Shown: positions 8,501-18,097, counted from the stretch's first letter. The stretch: 64,000 nt of DNA from Myxococcaceae bacterium JPH2 (GCA_016458225.1 JAEMGR010000005.1:434001-498000), one strand, 5' to 3'. A program made the numbers and translations. The notes: generated by a model not told the origin, from the sequence alone.

Positions 8501-8581
8501 GCCGAGCGCGAGCAGGCCGTGCGTCGCTGGGAAGCCGCCGCCGTGGACCTGGCCAACGCCCGCCGCCTGGGAATGCTCTGA
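5561..8581 (+). CDS. MshEN-domain protein with Pro/Ala linker, GAF-like region and C-terminal HEAT repeats
   Basis: A 1006-aa cytoplasmic protein without signal peptide or membrane segment. Residues 1 to 150 resemble the N-terminal domain of GspE/PilB-type ATPases (MshEN): LGQLLVSR-like start, LLTQEKAAEVLRQQQAQGG, and EVSGVKPVNLIDFEPNPDVASFIPPKIAERLCVVPL. In some relatives this domain binds cyclic di-GMP. Residues 165 to 485 are Pro/Ala/Gln-rich. Residues 487 to 660 look like a GAF-like sensor fold (FDYVSAFAVMRGAGVGWDARG, VYPVEVKGRLVAILYGD). From about 720, helical repeats of HEAT type follow (ALLTAGSLPFVELVDGVLRGL, RSLAARALGALHDRESIEGL). No ATPase Walker motifs are present, so it is not a secretion ATPase. 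A role as a regulator or scaffold is inference. It ends 22 bp before the histidine kinase gene. Confidence 0.75.
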   Translation: MPARLAQLLVSRTLLTQEKAAEVLRQQQAQGGHVDTALLERGMGEQDVLALLGEVSGVKPVNLIDFEPNPDVASFIPPKIAERLCVVPLSLDGNTLHVACGYPVPKKELEEVGFLLGKPLELWVAIELRVREWISVIYRQPLAPRFSQLSAMVDPERQGMPPPPPPEAHEDSLTVDMVEQLARSVAQEPVPTEARPAPAAVPPPAFVREPLRLNSPPPPPPPEASTVPPPAFVRAPLRLNMPSDAAPAKPATPPATGTAPSQPARAQQGQPAAKPATAPTGPSTAPAPQGAPGPQGPASTQGTSLAPRAASAPGTTSSQGTSSAQASPGPMASQQGASHGTSTTQGQNAAAPAKAPQAASSAQAKPSAAQGVAAPGGAPSASPAPQQPLAPPSGTTGASPQGNRPPAPPQAPRPAEPPQVWPPSPAPTSPPTMRFAAIATPGRNDPPAPPPRTEPSFLVFSNPATPKPARGPEGAPSRPAAQPPSGQDVPDWTLAQARAALKDASKDRDKLMDVALRFGRRTFDYVSAFAVMRGAGVGWDARGEGMLGEPLHQVSIPLDASSVFRTVAVTRGSYAGPLPPDALTKHYLELFGRQAPRTVFLYPVEVKGRLVAILYGDCGQKPISQRRLSDYILFCQDLPAAFQELILFRKQRVSELRGNEPTDFSIDEDVPPGASLQPAPAPAMAAGLGWSPFFGRGAAGNLGRAATVPPRVMSQEERPPPDFTPLLRRLTGPDAAQRSSAMAELARSPEASARVLAQHFPGPTAWSRLPVVELPEADELGPIPGALSRLGRSAAQALSPLLDSNDADTRYFALLTAGSLPFVELVDGVLRGLFDLEPDISSAARVAAAALKHLPRLDVALRDLRQELTNRDPLRRSLAARALGALHDRESIEGLINLTGSDDAMCAQAAAEALREVTRATLGLQPRQWTAWWAENRSRRRADWLIAALRHRELDVRLAAIEELSRALNDTLGFYADSPEAEREQAVRRWEAAAVDLANARRLGML

Positions 8582-8603
8582 CCCAAGGGGACGTCCGCAC
8601 GCC

Positions 8604-10129
8604 ATGACGAGCGCGATGTGGCTCAGTCTGGTGGCGTGCGCGGGGCTGGTGGCCCTCGCGGGGCTCTCGCTCGCGCGCGTGGGGCGCGGCGTCCTGGCCC
8701 TCCCGCTGTCGCTGCTGTGCATCTGCCTGTCGACGTGGGACTTCGCATCCTTTGCACTGGTGCGCTCGGGGGAGTCCGACTGGCGGCTGGTGGGCGCGCT
8801 CGCCGCGCTGATGATGCTGCCCAGCGCGCTCCACTTCATCCTCGCCTTCGTGGGCCGCCGCAAGCGCTCGGCCTGGGCCATGTACGGCGCCTACGCGGTG
8901 ATGGGGCTGGTGGGCTTCGCGCTGCTGGCGAGCCCGAGCACTCCGGCCCTGGCCGTGTGGCGCACCCCGTCTCGCCTCGCCCTGCTGATGGGCGCGCTGG
9001 CGCTGCCGGTGCTCGCCGCGGGCTTCTGGCTGCTGGGCGCGCACCTGCTCCGCGCTCGGCAGGCCGAGGAGCGGGCTCGCGCGGGGCTCGTGCTGTTGGG
9101 GCTCGCGCTGACCGTGGCCCTGCTGCTCACGGACTTCGCGGCGGACCTGGGCCTGCGCACGCCGAGGCTGGGAAGCCTGGGCACCCTGCTGGGCCTGCCG
9201 GTGATGGCCACGGTGGCGCTGCGCTTCCGACTCTTCGGCGAGGACGAGGGCGCCCGTGCCGCGCTGTCCGCGGGCGTGCTGGCGCTGCTGGGCGTGCTCG
9301 CCTACCTCGCGGTCTTCTGGCTCTTCGCCGGCGAGGCGGGCCCGTTGGTCATCGGCACCACCACCATCACCTTCGCGATGCTCGCGGCGGCTCGGCGCGG
9401 CGTCACCGCCTTCGTCACCCAGCGCGAGCGATGGGAGCGACTGGCCACGCTCGGGCGCTTCTCCGCGCAGATGGCCCATGACCTGCGCAACCCCATCGCC
9501 GCGATGAAGGGCGCCGCGCAGTACCTCAAGGAGGAGCACGCGCGCGGCCAACCCTGGGACGCGCACGGCGACTTCCTGGACCTGCTGCTGGAGCAGGTGG
9601 AGCGGCTGGACGGCGTGGTGGGCACGTACCAGCGGCTGGCGCGCGTGGAGCCGCTCATGCGCCCCCTGGACCTGCACCGACTGGTGGACAGCGTGCTGTC
9701 CCTCCAGGCCTTCGCCAACCCCGGGAAGGTGGTGCTGGTGCGCGCCCTGGCCCCGACGACGCATCCGCTCGCGGGAGACGAGGACCTGCTGACCCACGCG
9801 CTGGAGAACCTGGTGCGCAACGCGTTCGAGGCGATGCCCTCGGGCGGCACCCTCACCGTGCGCACCACCGTGGACGCGGGCGGCGTGACGCTCGCGGTGG
9901 AGGACACCGGCGAGGGCATGGACGCGCGCACGCGGGAGCGGGCCTTCGACGAGTTCTTCACCACCAAGGCCTCGGGCAGCGGCCTGGGCCTGGCCTTCGT
10001 GCGGCGCGTGGTGGAGGCGCACGGCGGCTCGGTGACGCTGACGAGCAACGAGGGGCGTGGCACGATTCTGAGCCTTCACCTGCCGACGTCCTCCGCGTCA
10101 CCGGCCCGGCAGCCCCACGGAGATGCCGC

Positions 10130-10133
<4 letters not shown>
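8604..10133 (+). CDS. Membrane-bound sensor histidine kinase (NtrB-like catalytic core)
   Basis: A 509-aa kinase. Residues 5 to 270 contain about seven hydrophobic segments, resembling the 7TM-histidine-kinase N terminus, with no large periplasmic domain. The HisKA block is [20 protein letters not shown], with the phosphorylated His at residue 292. The HATPase domain has all boxes: [15 protein letters not shown] (N box), [20 protein letters not shown] (G1), [20 protein letters not shown] (G2). The gene overlaps the response-regulator gene by GTGA, so the pair is translationally coupled and almost certainly cognate. The stimulus is not apparent; the fused membrane N terminus suggests a signal in or near the membrane. 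Confidence 0.93.
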
Positions 10134-11515
<1,382 letters not shown>

Positions 11516-11524
11516 GGCGAGGCG

Positions 11525-12889
11525 CTACGCGCACGCGGCGTCGAGCGCGTCCAGCTCCGCATGGAAGGCCGCGAGGAGCAACGCGGGCTCGGGCACACGC
11601 GACGCATCCGCCGCCACGCCCACCGTCACCTGCCCCGCGTAGCTGAAGAGACTCACGCCCAACCCCACGTGGCCCGCCTGCGGCACCCAGAACGTCAGGC
11701 CCTCCAAGCGGGTGCCCGCCAGCGACACGGGCTCTCTGGGGCCGGGCACGTTGGTGGCCACCAGCGAGGCCTTCGTCCCCATGACATCCACCACCCACCG
11801 CTCCACCGCGGCCGGCGTGTGCCCGAGGAACTCCAGCGCGCCGAAGGTGAGCACCGCCTCGGGAGACCGCTTGAGGGCCTCCATGCGACGGGCCAGCTCG
11901 CGCACGCGCCGCCGGGGCTCCTCGATGTGCACGGGCAGGCGCAGGAAGACGACGCCGAAGCGATTGCCCAGCGCTCGCGGCACGGGCTCGTCCAAGGGAC
12001 GCAGGTTCACCGGCACCAGCACGTGCACGTCCTCGGCGGGAGCGTCGCGCGATTCCAGATAGCGCCGCAGCGCGCCGGCCAGCGCCGCCAGGAGCACGTC
12101 GTTCACCGTGCCCTCCAGCGCGCGCCCCAGCGCCTTCACCCGAGCCAGCGGGATGGGCGCGGACCACGCGGCGCGCTTCTCCTCACCGAGCGGCCCCCGC
12201 AGCGGCGAGGGCGGATCCGCCGGCATCACCAGGAGCTTGCCCAGCGCCGCGGCGCCCAGCGCGCCCTCGCGCATCAGGTCTCCGGCGAGGATGGGCTCCT
12301 GCACCCACTGCACGCCCTTGCGCAGCGCCGCGCGCGCCGTCCCCGCCACGTTCATCGCGCCGAGCGCCAGGCGCATCCACCCCGGCGTCTCCGCGCGCCG
12401 AGGCTCTGGGACAGGCACGTCCACCTCGGCCCCATCCGTGAGCGACAGCAGCACCCGCGCCAGCGCGATGCCATCCGCCATGCAGTGGTGCAGCCGGGCC
12501 AGCAGCACATCGCCCCCGTTCGCGCCCTCCACCACGTGCAGGTGCCACAGCGGCCGGGAGCGCTCCAGCGGCACGCTCATCCAGTGCCCCACCAGCGCCT
12601 CCAGCGCGGCGCGGTCACCGGGCGCGGCCACCTCCACGGAGGTCACATGGGCGTCCAGGTCCAGGTCGTCCACGTCCACCCAGTGCGGTGCACCGGGGCG
12701 CCCGGTCTCCACGCGCTGGCGGAAGCGTGGGTAGCGCTCGACCAACCGCTCGCGCACGGCGTCTCGCAGGCGATGCCGGTCCAGCCGCCCCTCGAACCAG
12801 AGCACCGCGGTGATCATCATCAGGTTGGCGGGCTCCTCCATCTGGAGCCACGCCGCGTCCGCGCTCGCCATCCGCTCTCGGGCCGACAT
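11525..12889 (-). CDS. Wax ester synthase/diacylglycerol acyltransferase-like enzyme (WS/DGAT)
   Basis: A 454-aa acyltransferase. I start it at the ATG giving MSARERMASADAAWLQME, preceded by GAGAAGGACGCC; the family usually starts only a few residues before the (S)xxDAxWLxxE motif. The catalytic HHxxxDG motif is HHCMADG at residues 134 to 140. Other family blocks are PLWHLHVVEG just before it, GTVNDVLLAALAGALRRYL, the PLD-like NLRP segment VPVNLRPLDE, and ATNVPGPREPVSLAG. These enzymes move acyl groups from acyl-CoA to long-chain alcohols or diacylglycerol to make storage lipids. It is the last gene of a four-gene minus-strand run, 51 bp after the PRMT-like gene, and ends 9 bp from the convergent response-regulator gene. 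Substrate class cannot be told from sequence. Confidence 0.88.
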   Translation of the reverse strand: MSARERMASADAAWLQMEEPANLMMITAVLWFEGRLDRHRLRDAVRERLVERYPRFRQRVETGRPGAPHWVDVDDLDLDAHVTSVEVAAPGDRAALEALVGHWMSVPLERSRPLWHLHVVEGANGGDVLLARLHHCMADGIALARVLLSLTDGAEVDVPVPEPRRAETPGWMRLALGAMNVAGTARAALRKGVQWVQEPILAGDLMREGALGAAALGKLLVMPADPPSPLRGPLGEEKRAAWSAPIPLARVKALGRALEGTVNDVLLAALAGALRRYLESRDAPAEDVHVLVPVNLRPLDEPVPRALGNRFGVVFLRLPVHIEEPRRRVRELARRMEALKRSPEAVLTFGALEFLGHTPAAVERWVVDVMGTKASLVATNVPGPREPVSLAGTRLEGLTFWVPQAGHVGLGVSLFSYAGQVTVGVAADASRVPEPALLLAAFHAELDALDAACA

Positions 12890-12940
12890 GGCGTCCTTCT
12901 CGCCCGCAACCGGCCCGCGGAGCAAGGTCCGCGCGGAGGT

Positions 12941-13939
12941 TCAAAGAAACCGCCAGCGCCACGTGCGGACATCCGACGGGTCTGGCAGCTCCAGCTCGAA
13001 GGAGAGCATCTCGAAGCGCTCGTACTCGCGCGGGTCCACGCGCAGGAGCGTCATGCCCGTGTGGTTGCGCCCGCGCAGCGGCGACACCGTGAAGGACAGC
13101 TCCGCGTCGAAGGCCACTTTGTAGAAGAGGCACAGGCCATCCACGCGCCCGCTCTCCACCACGGGCCGCTCGTAGCGCACGACGCTGGGCAGGCCGTCCA
13201 CGGCCATGGTCTCCAGGTCGAAGGCGAAGGACGGCTCGGGCTCGCACAGGAGGTGCTCCACCTCGTACGAGCGCACCAGCCGCGTGAAGTACGAGGGGCT
13301 CATCGCCTCGCGCAGCGACTGCAGGCAGCGGTAGTCCACGCTGGGGAAGCGCTGGCTCCAGATGAACGGGATGCAGGCCTCGTCGCGAAGCTGCACCGGC
13401 TCCACGAACACCTCGAAGCGATTGGGCAGGATGCGCCCACCTGGCCGCAGCAGGCGCGAGCGCAGGTCGAGCATCCGCGGCACCATGCCCGCGTCGAACA
13501 GCGCATCCCCCAGCAGCTCGTGCAGGAGCACGTCCGCGCGCTCCTGCGACTGGAAGCGACGGGGCGGCTCGCGCACGAAGTCGATGTGGTCCAGCCCGTT
13601 GCGCCGCGCCACCCACTGCGTGGTGTCCAGGAGCCGCGAGTCATCCACCGCGTACAGCTTGCGCGGGTGGCGCGAGGCGGCCAGGAACGTGCGCAGGCCC
13701 GTGCCCGTGCACACGTCCACCACCACCTGTCCGGTGCGCACGTAGCGCTCGATGGCCAGGCGCCACACCTCCACGCGCTCGGGGTCCGCGAGCATCGAGT
13801 CCTGGGGCGCGGGGCTCGACAGGTTGAAGCTCTCCGGAACGACGTTGCGCCGCTGGAGCTGAGACACCAGGGGCAGGTGGCTCAGCCGCGAGCGAAAATC
13901 CAGCAGTGCCTGGCGTGGCAGATCGAGCAGGTTCGGCAT
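12941..13939 (-). CDS. PRMT-like SAM-dependent methyltransferase
   Basis: A 332-aa protein starting MPNLLDLPRQALLDF. The Rossmann part has motif I VVDVCTGTG (residues 73 to 81), then KLYAVDDS for the ribose-binding acid. What follows resembles the protein arginine methyltransferase fold rather than a generic methyltransferase: ADVLLHELLGDALFDAGM corresponds to the double-E loop, then LLRPGGRILPNRFEVFVEPVQL leads into a beta-barrel-like C-terminal half ending in FTVSPLRGRNHTGMTLL, which aligns with the THW-loop area. Glu141 matches the first glutamate, but the second position is Ala150, so classical arginine methylation is doubtful. PRMT-like proteins are uncommon in bacteria. Substrate unknown. 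It lies between the ABC ATPase and WS/DGAT genes on the same strand. Confidence 0.7.
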   Translation of the reverse strand: MPNLLDLPRQALLDFRSRLSHLPLVSQLQRRNVVPESFNLSSPAPQDSMLADPERVEVWRLAIERYVRTGQVVVDVCTGTGLRTFLAASRHPRKLYAVDDSRLLDTTQWVARRNGLDHIDFVREPPRRFQSQERADVLLHELLGDALFDAGMVPRMLDLRSRLLRPGGRILPNRFEVFVEPVQLRDEACIPFIWSQRFPSVDYRCLQSLREAMSPSYFTRLVRSYEVEHLLCEPEPSFAFDLETMAVDGLPSVVRYERPVVESGRVDGLCLFYKVAFDAELSFTVSPLRGRNHTGMTLLRVDPREYERFEMLSFELELPDPSDVRTWRWRFL

Positions 13940-14096
13940 GACGTACCCCGAGGGCCGTGCTGGGCCCGCAGCTCGCGGGACGGGAGTCACCGCGCTTCCT
14001 CTCGACGATTCCGCACGATGCGGGCGCGATGGGTCCACTGCGTTCACGCCTCGCGCGCGGGGACTGTCCCGACGTGAACAGGCCCGCCCGGAACGT

Positions 14097-14891
14097 TCAG
14101 TGGGAAGCAGTCGAGTCCGCGGGGGCGTGCCGCGCGCGGCGCTCCAACCAGTCATGCAGGAAGGCGCGCACCGCGGGGTGACGGGACTGGCGGAACACGT
14201 CCGGCGGAGCGTGCTCCACGATGCGGCCTTCGTGCAGCAAGGCCAGGTGGTCCCCCACCTCGAAAGCGGTGGCCACATCCGGCGTGATGACGAGCGAGGT
14301 GGCGTGGAGCTGCTGCTTCGCCATGACCATGACGTCCACCACCGAGCGCGTCTTGAGCGGATCCAACCCCGCGGTGGGGTCGTCGTAGAGCAGCACCGAC
14401 GGCTCCAGCACCATGGCGCGAGCGAACGCCGCGCGCTTGAGCATGCCGCCCGACAGCTCCCCCGGGTACTGGTCCGCCGCGGCCTCCAGGTCCACCATCA
14501 CCAGCGCGCGCCGCACGCGCTCGCGCACCTGACGCTCGGGCAGACGCGCCCGCTCGCGCAGCGGGAAGGCGACGTTGTCGAAGACGGTGAGCGAGTCGAA
14601 CAGCGCCCCGCCCTGGAAGAGGATGCCCAGCTTGCGCCGCACCCGGTCCAGGTCCACCACGCCCAGTCGAGACAGGTCCTCGCCCGCCACGCGCACGGTG
14701 CCCCGGTCCGGCTGGAGCAGCCCGTCGATGAGCTTCATCAACACCGTCTTACCGGAACCGGACACCCCGAGGAGTACACAGGTGGTGCCCTCGGGAACGA
14801 CGAGGCTCACGCCCGCGAGCACCGACTGGTCACCAAACGACTTGTGCACATCCAGGAGCTCGATCGCCGGCCGTCGTCCGGGCTCGCCCAT
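14097..14891 (-). CDS. ABC transporter ATP-binding protein, MlaF/Ttg2A-like
   Basis: A 264-aa ATPase starting MGEPGRRPAIELLDVHKSFG; an in-frame start 12 codons earlier is possible. It has Walker A GVSGSGKT, a Q-loop GILFQGGALFDSLTVFDNV, the signature LSGGMLKRAAFARAM, Walker B VLLYDDPTAGLDP and the switch His region SLVITPDVATA. FQGGALFDSLTVFDNVAFPLRE and the DPTAGLDPL sequence are typical of the MlaF/YrbF group, which drives phospholipid or hydrophobic-compound movement at the cell envelope. In most such proteins the switch residue is His in SxxVTHD; here the Walker-B-following loop reads VITPD, lacking that His. No MlaE permease or MlaD gene is adjacent, so its membrane partner must be encoded elsewhere. 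Confidence 0.85.
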   Translation of the reverse strand: MGEPGRRPAIELLDVHKSFGDQSVLAGVSLVVPEGTTCVLLGVSGSGKTVLMKLIDGLLQPDRGTVRVAGEDLSRLGVVDLDRVRRKLGILFQGGALFDSLTVFDNVAFPLRERARLPERQVRERVRRALVMVDLEAAADQYPGELSGGMLKRAAFARAMVLEPSVLLYDDPTAGLDPLKTRSVVDVMVMAKQQLHATSLVITPDVATAFEVGDHLALLHEGRIVEHAPPDVFRQSRHPAVRAFLHDWLERRARHAPADSTASH

Positions 14892-15016
14892 CGCGCATCC
14901 CCCCGTATGGCCCGGCAGCCTTCGCACGCGCCGGTGCCGGGGGAGCAGTGTGCCGCGCGTCGCGTCCGCGCGGCAGTGGTCCGAGGGGCTCGCTCCGTGT
15001 CAGCCAGACACCATCG

Positions 15017-18000
15017 TCAGCGCGAGCGCACCATCATCCCGAACGCACGCAGGCGATCCCTCGCGCGCAGGAGCTTGGCCATGGGAATGGAGAACACCGC
15101 GCGCACGCGCTCGGGGTCCCCGCACCACGCGCCGCCGTTGAGCACCACGCGCGTGTGCGTGTAGACGATGCGCGGCAGGTTCTCCGGCGTGAGGCGCTCC
15201 CCGTCCACCTCGCGCCCCAGCCACGCCGTCACGCGCGGCGCGAGGAACAGGCCGCCCACCTCGGCGGACTCAGCGAGCCCTGAGTCCGGCAGCACCTCCG
15301 CCAGCAGCGCGCGCTTCTCCGCCAGCTCGCGGCGCATCTTCCCCAGGAAGTCGCGCAGGGCGCGGTGTCGCGCCGCGTACAGGAGCTGTCCCTCGGGGCT
15401 GCGCGCATAGGCCGCGTAGAGGTACGCCGCCGCGCGCGCGGTGGGCAGGTGCAGCGCACCCGGTCCGCTGTCGCGCAGCGCTTGAGCGAGCGCCCGGTCC
15501 CTCGTGGCCAGCCAGCCCACGCGCAGCCCGCCCGCGGCGAACTCCTTGGACAGTCCGCCCAGGATGACCGTGCGCGCGCCCACGCCCGGCACCGCGCCCT
15601 CCAACGTGACGGGGCTGTGCACCGTCTCGGCGGTGGGGTTGGTGAGGTGCACCAGGCCGAAGATTTCGTCGGACACCAGCAGGCACCGCTGCTCCACCAC
15701 GTACGTGGCCAGGGCCACCAGCTCCTGATGCGTCAGGTACGTGCCCGCGGGGTTGGAGGGCTGGGACACCACCACCGCATCGGGAGAACCCGCGCCCCGG
15801 CGCGCGAGCAGCGAGGCGAGCGTCCCCAGCTCCACCTCGCATCCCGCCGCGACAAACGTGGGCGGCAGGACGCCGTAGCAAGGCGTGGCCAGGAACACGC
15901 GGGGCGCGCGACCCAACCGCTGGCGCAGCGCCACACCGAGGTGATGCACGAGCGGCCACACGCCCGGAGCCAGCACCAGCTCATCCGGCGAATAGCGCGC
16001 GCCGCGCGTCTCCAAGAGGAACGACGTGAGCGCCTCGGCCAGGCCCGTCTGCGTGCCCGCGGCGGGCGGAGCGACACTGGCCGCGACGAGCCCCTCCACC
16101 AGCGGCGGCGGCAACGGGCCCTCGTTCTCGCCGTAGTCCAGCCGCACCAGCTCCGGATCCTCCTCGCGGAAGATGCGGGGCAGGAAGGCGGGGAACGTGG
16201 ACAGGTGCGCGATGCGCTTCGAGCGCGGCAGCGGCACCTCGGGCTTCGGGCGCGGCGCGGGCGGCGCGGGCTCGGCGAAGGCGAGGCGGAAGGCGAGCAG
16301 CTCCGCGAAGGTGCGCTCGTAGAACCACTGCGCCAGCGTGCTGATGCGCGAGTACGTCACCTCCGCGGCCACCTCCAGGTCGGCGCGCAGGGGCTCGGGC
16401 ACGGGCAACAGCAGCGTCAGCTCCAGGTCCGGCCACACTGCGTTCTTGATGAGGCCATAGAGGACCACCAGGTTGGGCGCGGGCACCTCGCGGGCGAGGA
16501 ACTCGAACAGCGTGCGCGGCTCCACGCCGCCGGTGATGTTGAAGAAGGCGCTCTCGTCCAGCACCACCCAGATGCCACGCCGCGCGGCCTCCGCGACGAT
16601 GTCGCGCAGCACGGCCAGGTTGGTGCGCTCGCCGGGCTCCACCGTGAGGAACACCGCCTTCACGTCGAACGCGGTCAGCAAACGCTGAATTTCTCCCAGC
16701 GACGTGTGCGTCACCGTGGCGCGCACGCCCGCCTTGTCCAGCGCGCGGGCGTAGAGCGGGTGCAGGCTGCGAGACACGAGCACCTCGTCGCCCGGATCGC
16801 ACATGGACAAGAGGAGCGAGTACACCGCCTGCTCACGCTCGGGCGCGACGAACAGCGCGTCCTCGGCCAGTCGGAGGCCGAAGTAGCGATCCAGGTAGCG
16901 CGACACCAGGCGGCGGAACGGCGCGTCGCCCGCCTCGTGCGCGTACGGCAGCTCCGGCGTTCGCGCCAACCGCCCCGCCAGCGACGCCGCGAACCCGAGC
17001 TGCTCGGCGGACGCCGCCCCCAGGTCCAGCTCCTCCTGGAGCGAGGCGATGTCCAGCTTCCGCAAGGACGCACGCAGCGCCAGCGTCTCGCGAGGAAGGG
17101 CGAGGTTCGCCTCCCAGACGGCCACCTCGTGCCAGATGGGATTGCCCGCCTGCAGCCACCCGAGCGCGGTGGCGGCGCGCAGCGGCTCGGGGCTGTGGGC
17201 CTCCATGAAGAACTCGAACTCGCGTCCGGTGCGCTGCTCCAGCGCCACCAGCGGGCGGATGTCCGTGTCCGCCGCCTGCATCACCCGGCGCGCCACGCTC
17301 ACATGGGTGGCGAAGCCTCGGCGCGTGAACATGCGCTCGATGATGGCGCGGCCCGGCCGGCCCGCGAGGTTCAGCAGCAGCCGGCCACCCGGCGCCAGTC
17401 GCTCCGGCGCCTCGTCCAACAGGCGCGCGATGAGGCCCAGGCCGAAGTGGTCCTCGTAGACGTTCTGGAGCGTGCAGTAATTGGAGAGGTCGTAGAGCGC
17501 CTGCTCATCCGCCTGGGACAGCTCCAGCTCCGCGGGGAGTCCCTCGCCGCGCAGCACCTGCGGGATGCATCCGACGATGAAGTCCCACGAGGGCGTCTCG
17601 GGCAGGCCACGCAACAGGTCGCTCTCGCCAAAGGACAGGCGCGACACGAGCTGCTCATCACCGTTGAGCCACGCGTTGCACAACCCGACCACCGGCGCGT
17701 GCGGGTTGAGGTCCATGCCATGGATGCGAGAGAGCCCGGTGAACTTCGCCAGCGCCAGGCAGATCCACCCCGAGCCCGAGCCCACCTCCACCAGCCGCTT
17801 TCCCGCGTACTCGTCCAGCGGCACCTTCAAGAGCCCTTCGAGGAAGGTGAAGGCCCACGCCTCGGGCGCGAAGATGGAGGGCAACAGGAACAGCTCCAGC
17901 CGCTCCTGCGACGCGCCCACCGCCACCACCACCTGCTCCAGGCGCAGCGGGGCGTTCTCGGGCTTGCCTCGTGCCAGCTCCGCCAGCGCGCGCAGCTCCG

Positions 18001-18097
18001 TCAGGGCCTGGCCGCGCCGCTCGGGTTGGCGCAGGTCCTCGGCGAGGGCTCGCAGCTGTTGGAAGGCTTCGCGGGGGGTCGCGGGATAGGTCGCCAT
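15017..18097 (-). CDS. Plant-type methionine S-methyltransferase (methyltransferase plus two aminotransferase-like domains)
   Basis: A 1026-aa protein. It should methylate L-methionine with SAM to S-methylmethionine. The start MATYPATPREAFQQL follows common codon use, though the Shine-Dalgarno is weak. Residues 60 to 330 are the methyltransferase: motif I VEVGSGSGWICLALA (103 to 117), DLNPHAP, IVGCIPQVLRGEG, then LYDLSNYCTLQNVYEDHFG, RPGRAIIERMF, VMQAADTDIRPLVALE and FEFFMEAH. These blocks match plant MMT as I remember it, including the IVGCIPQ and EDHFGLGLIAR signatures. Residues 380 to 650 are a degenerate aminotransferase-like domain (VVLYGLIKNAVWPDLE). Residues 690 to 1026 form a second type I aminotransferase fold with LDYGENEG, VVSQPSNPAGTYL, VSDEIFGLVH and the PLP-lysine motif LSKEFAAGGLRVGW (Lys851, Arg859). 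Full-length architecture and length equal the plant enzyme, far longer than the bacterial MmtN type. Physiological role here is unknown. Confidence 0.82.
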   Translation of the reverse strand: MATYPATPREAFQQLRALAEDLRQPERRGQALTELRALAELARGKPENAPLRLEQVVVAVGASQERLELFLLPSIFAPEAWAFTFLEGLLKVPLDEYAGKRLVEVGSGSGWICLALAKFTGLSRIHGMDLNPHAPVVGLCNAWLNGDEQLVSRLSFGESDLLRGLPETPSWDFIVGCIPQVLRGEGLPAELELSQADEQALYDLSNYCTLQNVYEDHFGLGLIARLLDEAPERLAPGGRLLLNLAGRPGRAIIERMFTRRGFATHVSVARRVMQAADTDIRPLVALEQRTGREFEFFMEAHSPEPLRAATALGWLQAGNPIWHEVAVWEANLALPRETLALRASLRKLDIASLQEELDLGAASAEQLGFAASLAGRLARTPELPYAHEAGDAPFRRLVSRYLDRYFGLRLAEDALFVAPEREQAVYSLLLSMCDPGDEVLVSRSLHPLYARALDKAGVRATVTHTSLGEIQRLLTAFDVKAVFLTVEPGERTNLAVLRDIVAEAARRGIWVVLDESAFFNITGGVEPRTLFEFLAREVPAPNLVVLYGLIKNAVWPDLELTLLLPVPEPLRADLEVAAEVTYSRISTLAQWFYERTFAELLAFRLAFAEPAPPAPRPKPEVPLPRSKRIAHLSTFPAFLPRIFREEDPELVRLDYGENEGPLPPPLVEGLVAASVAPPAAGTQTGLAEALTSFLLETRGARYSPDELVLAPGVWPLVHHLGVALRQRLGRAPRVFLATPCYGVLPPTFVAAGCEVELGTLASLLARRGAGSPDAVVVSQPSNPAGTYLTHQELVALATYVVEQRCLLVSDEIFGLVHLTNPTAETVHSPVTLEGAVPGVGARTVILGGLSKEFAAGGLRVGWLATRDRALAQALRDSGPGALHLPTARAAAYLYAAYARSPEGQLLYAARHRALRDFLGKMRRELAEKRALLAEVLPDSGLAESAEVGGLFLAPRVTAWLGREVDGERLTPENLPRIVYTHTRVVLNGGAWCGDPERVRAVFSIPMAKLLRARDRLRAFGMMVRSR

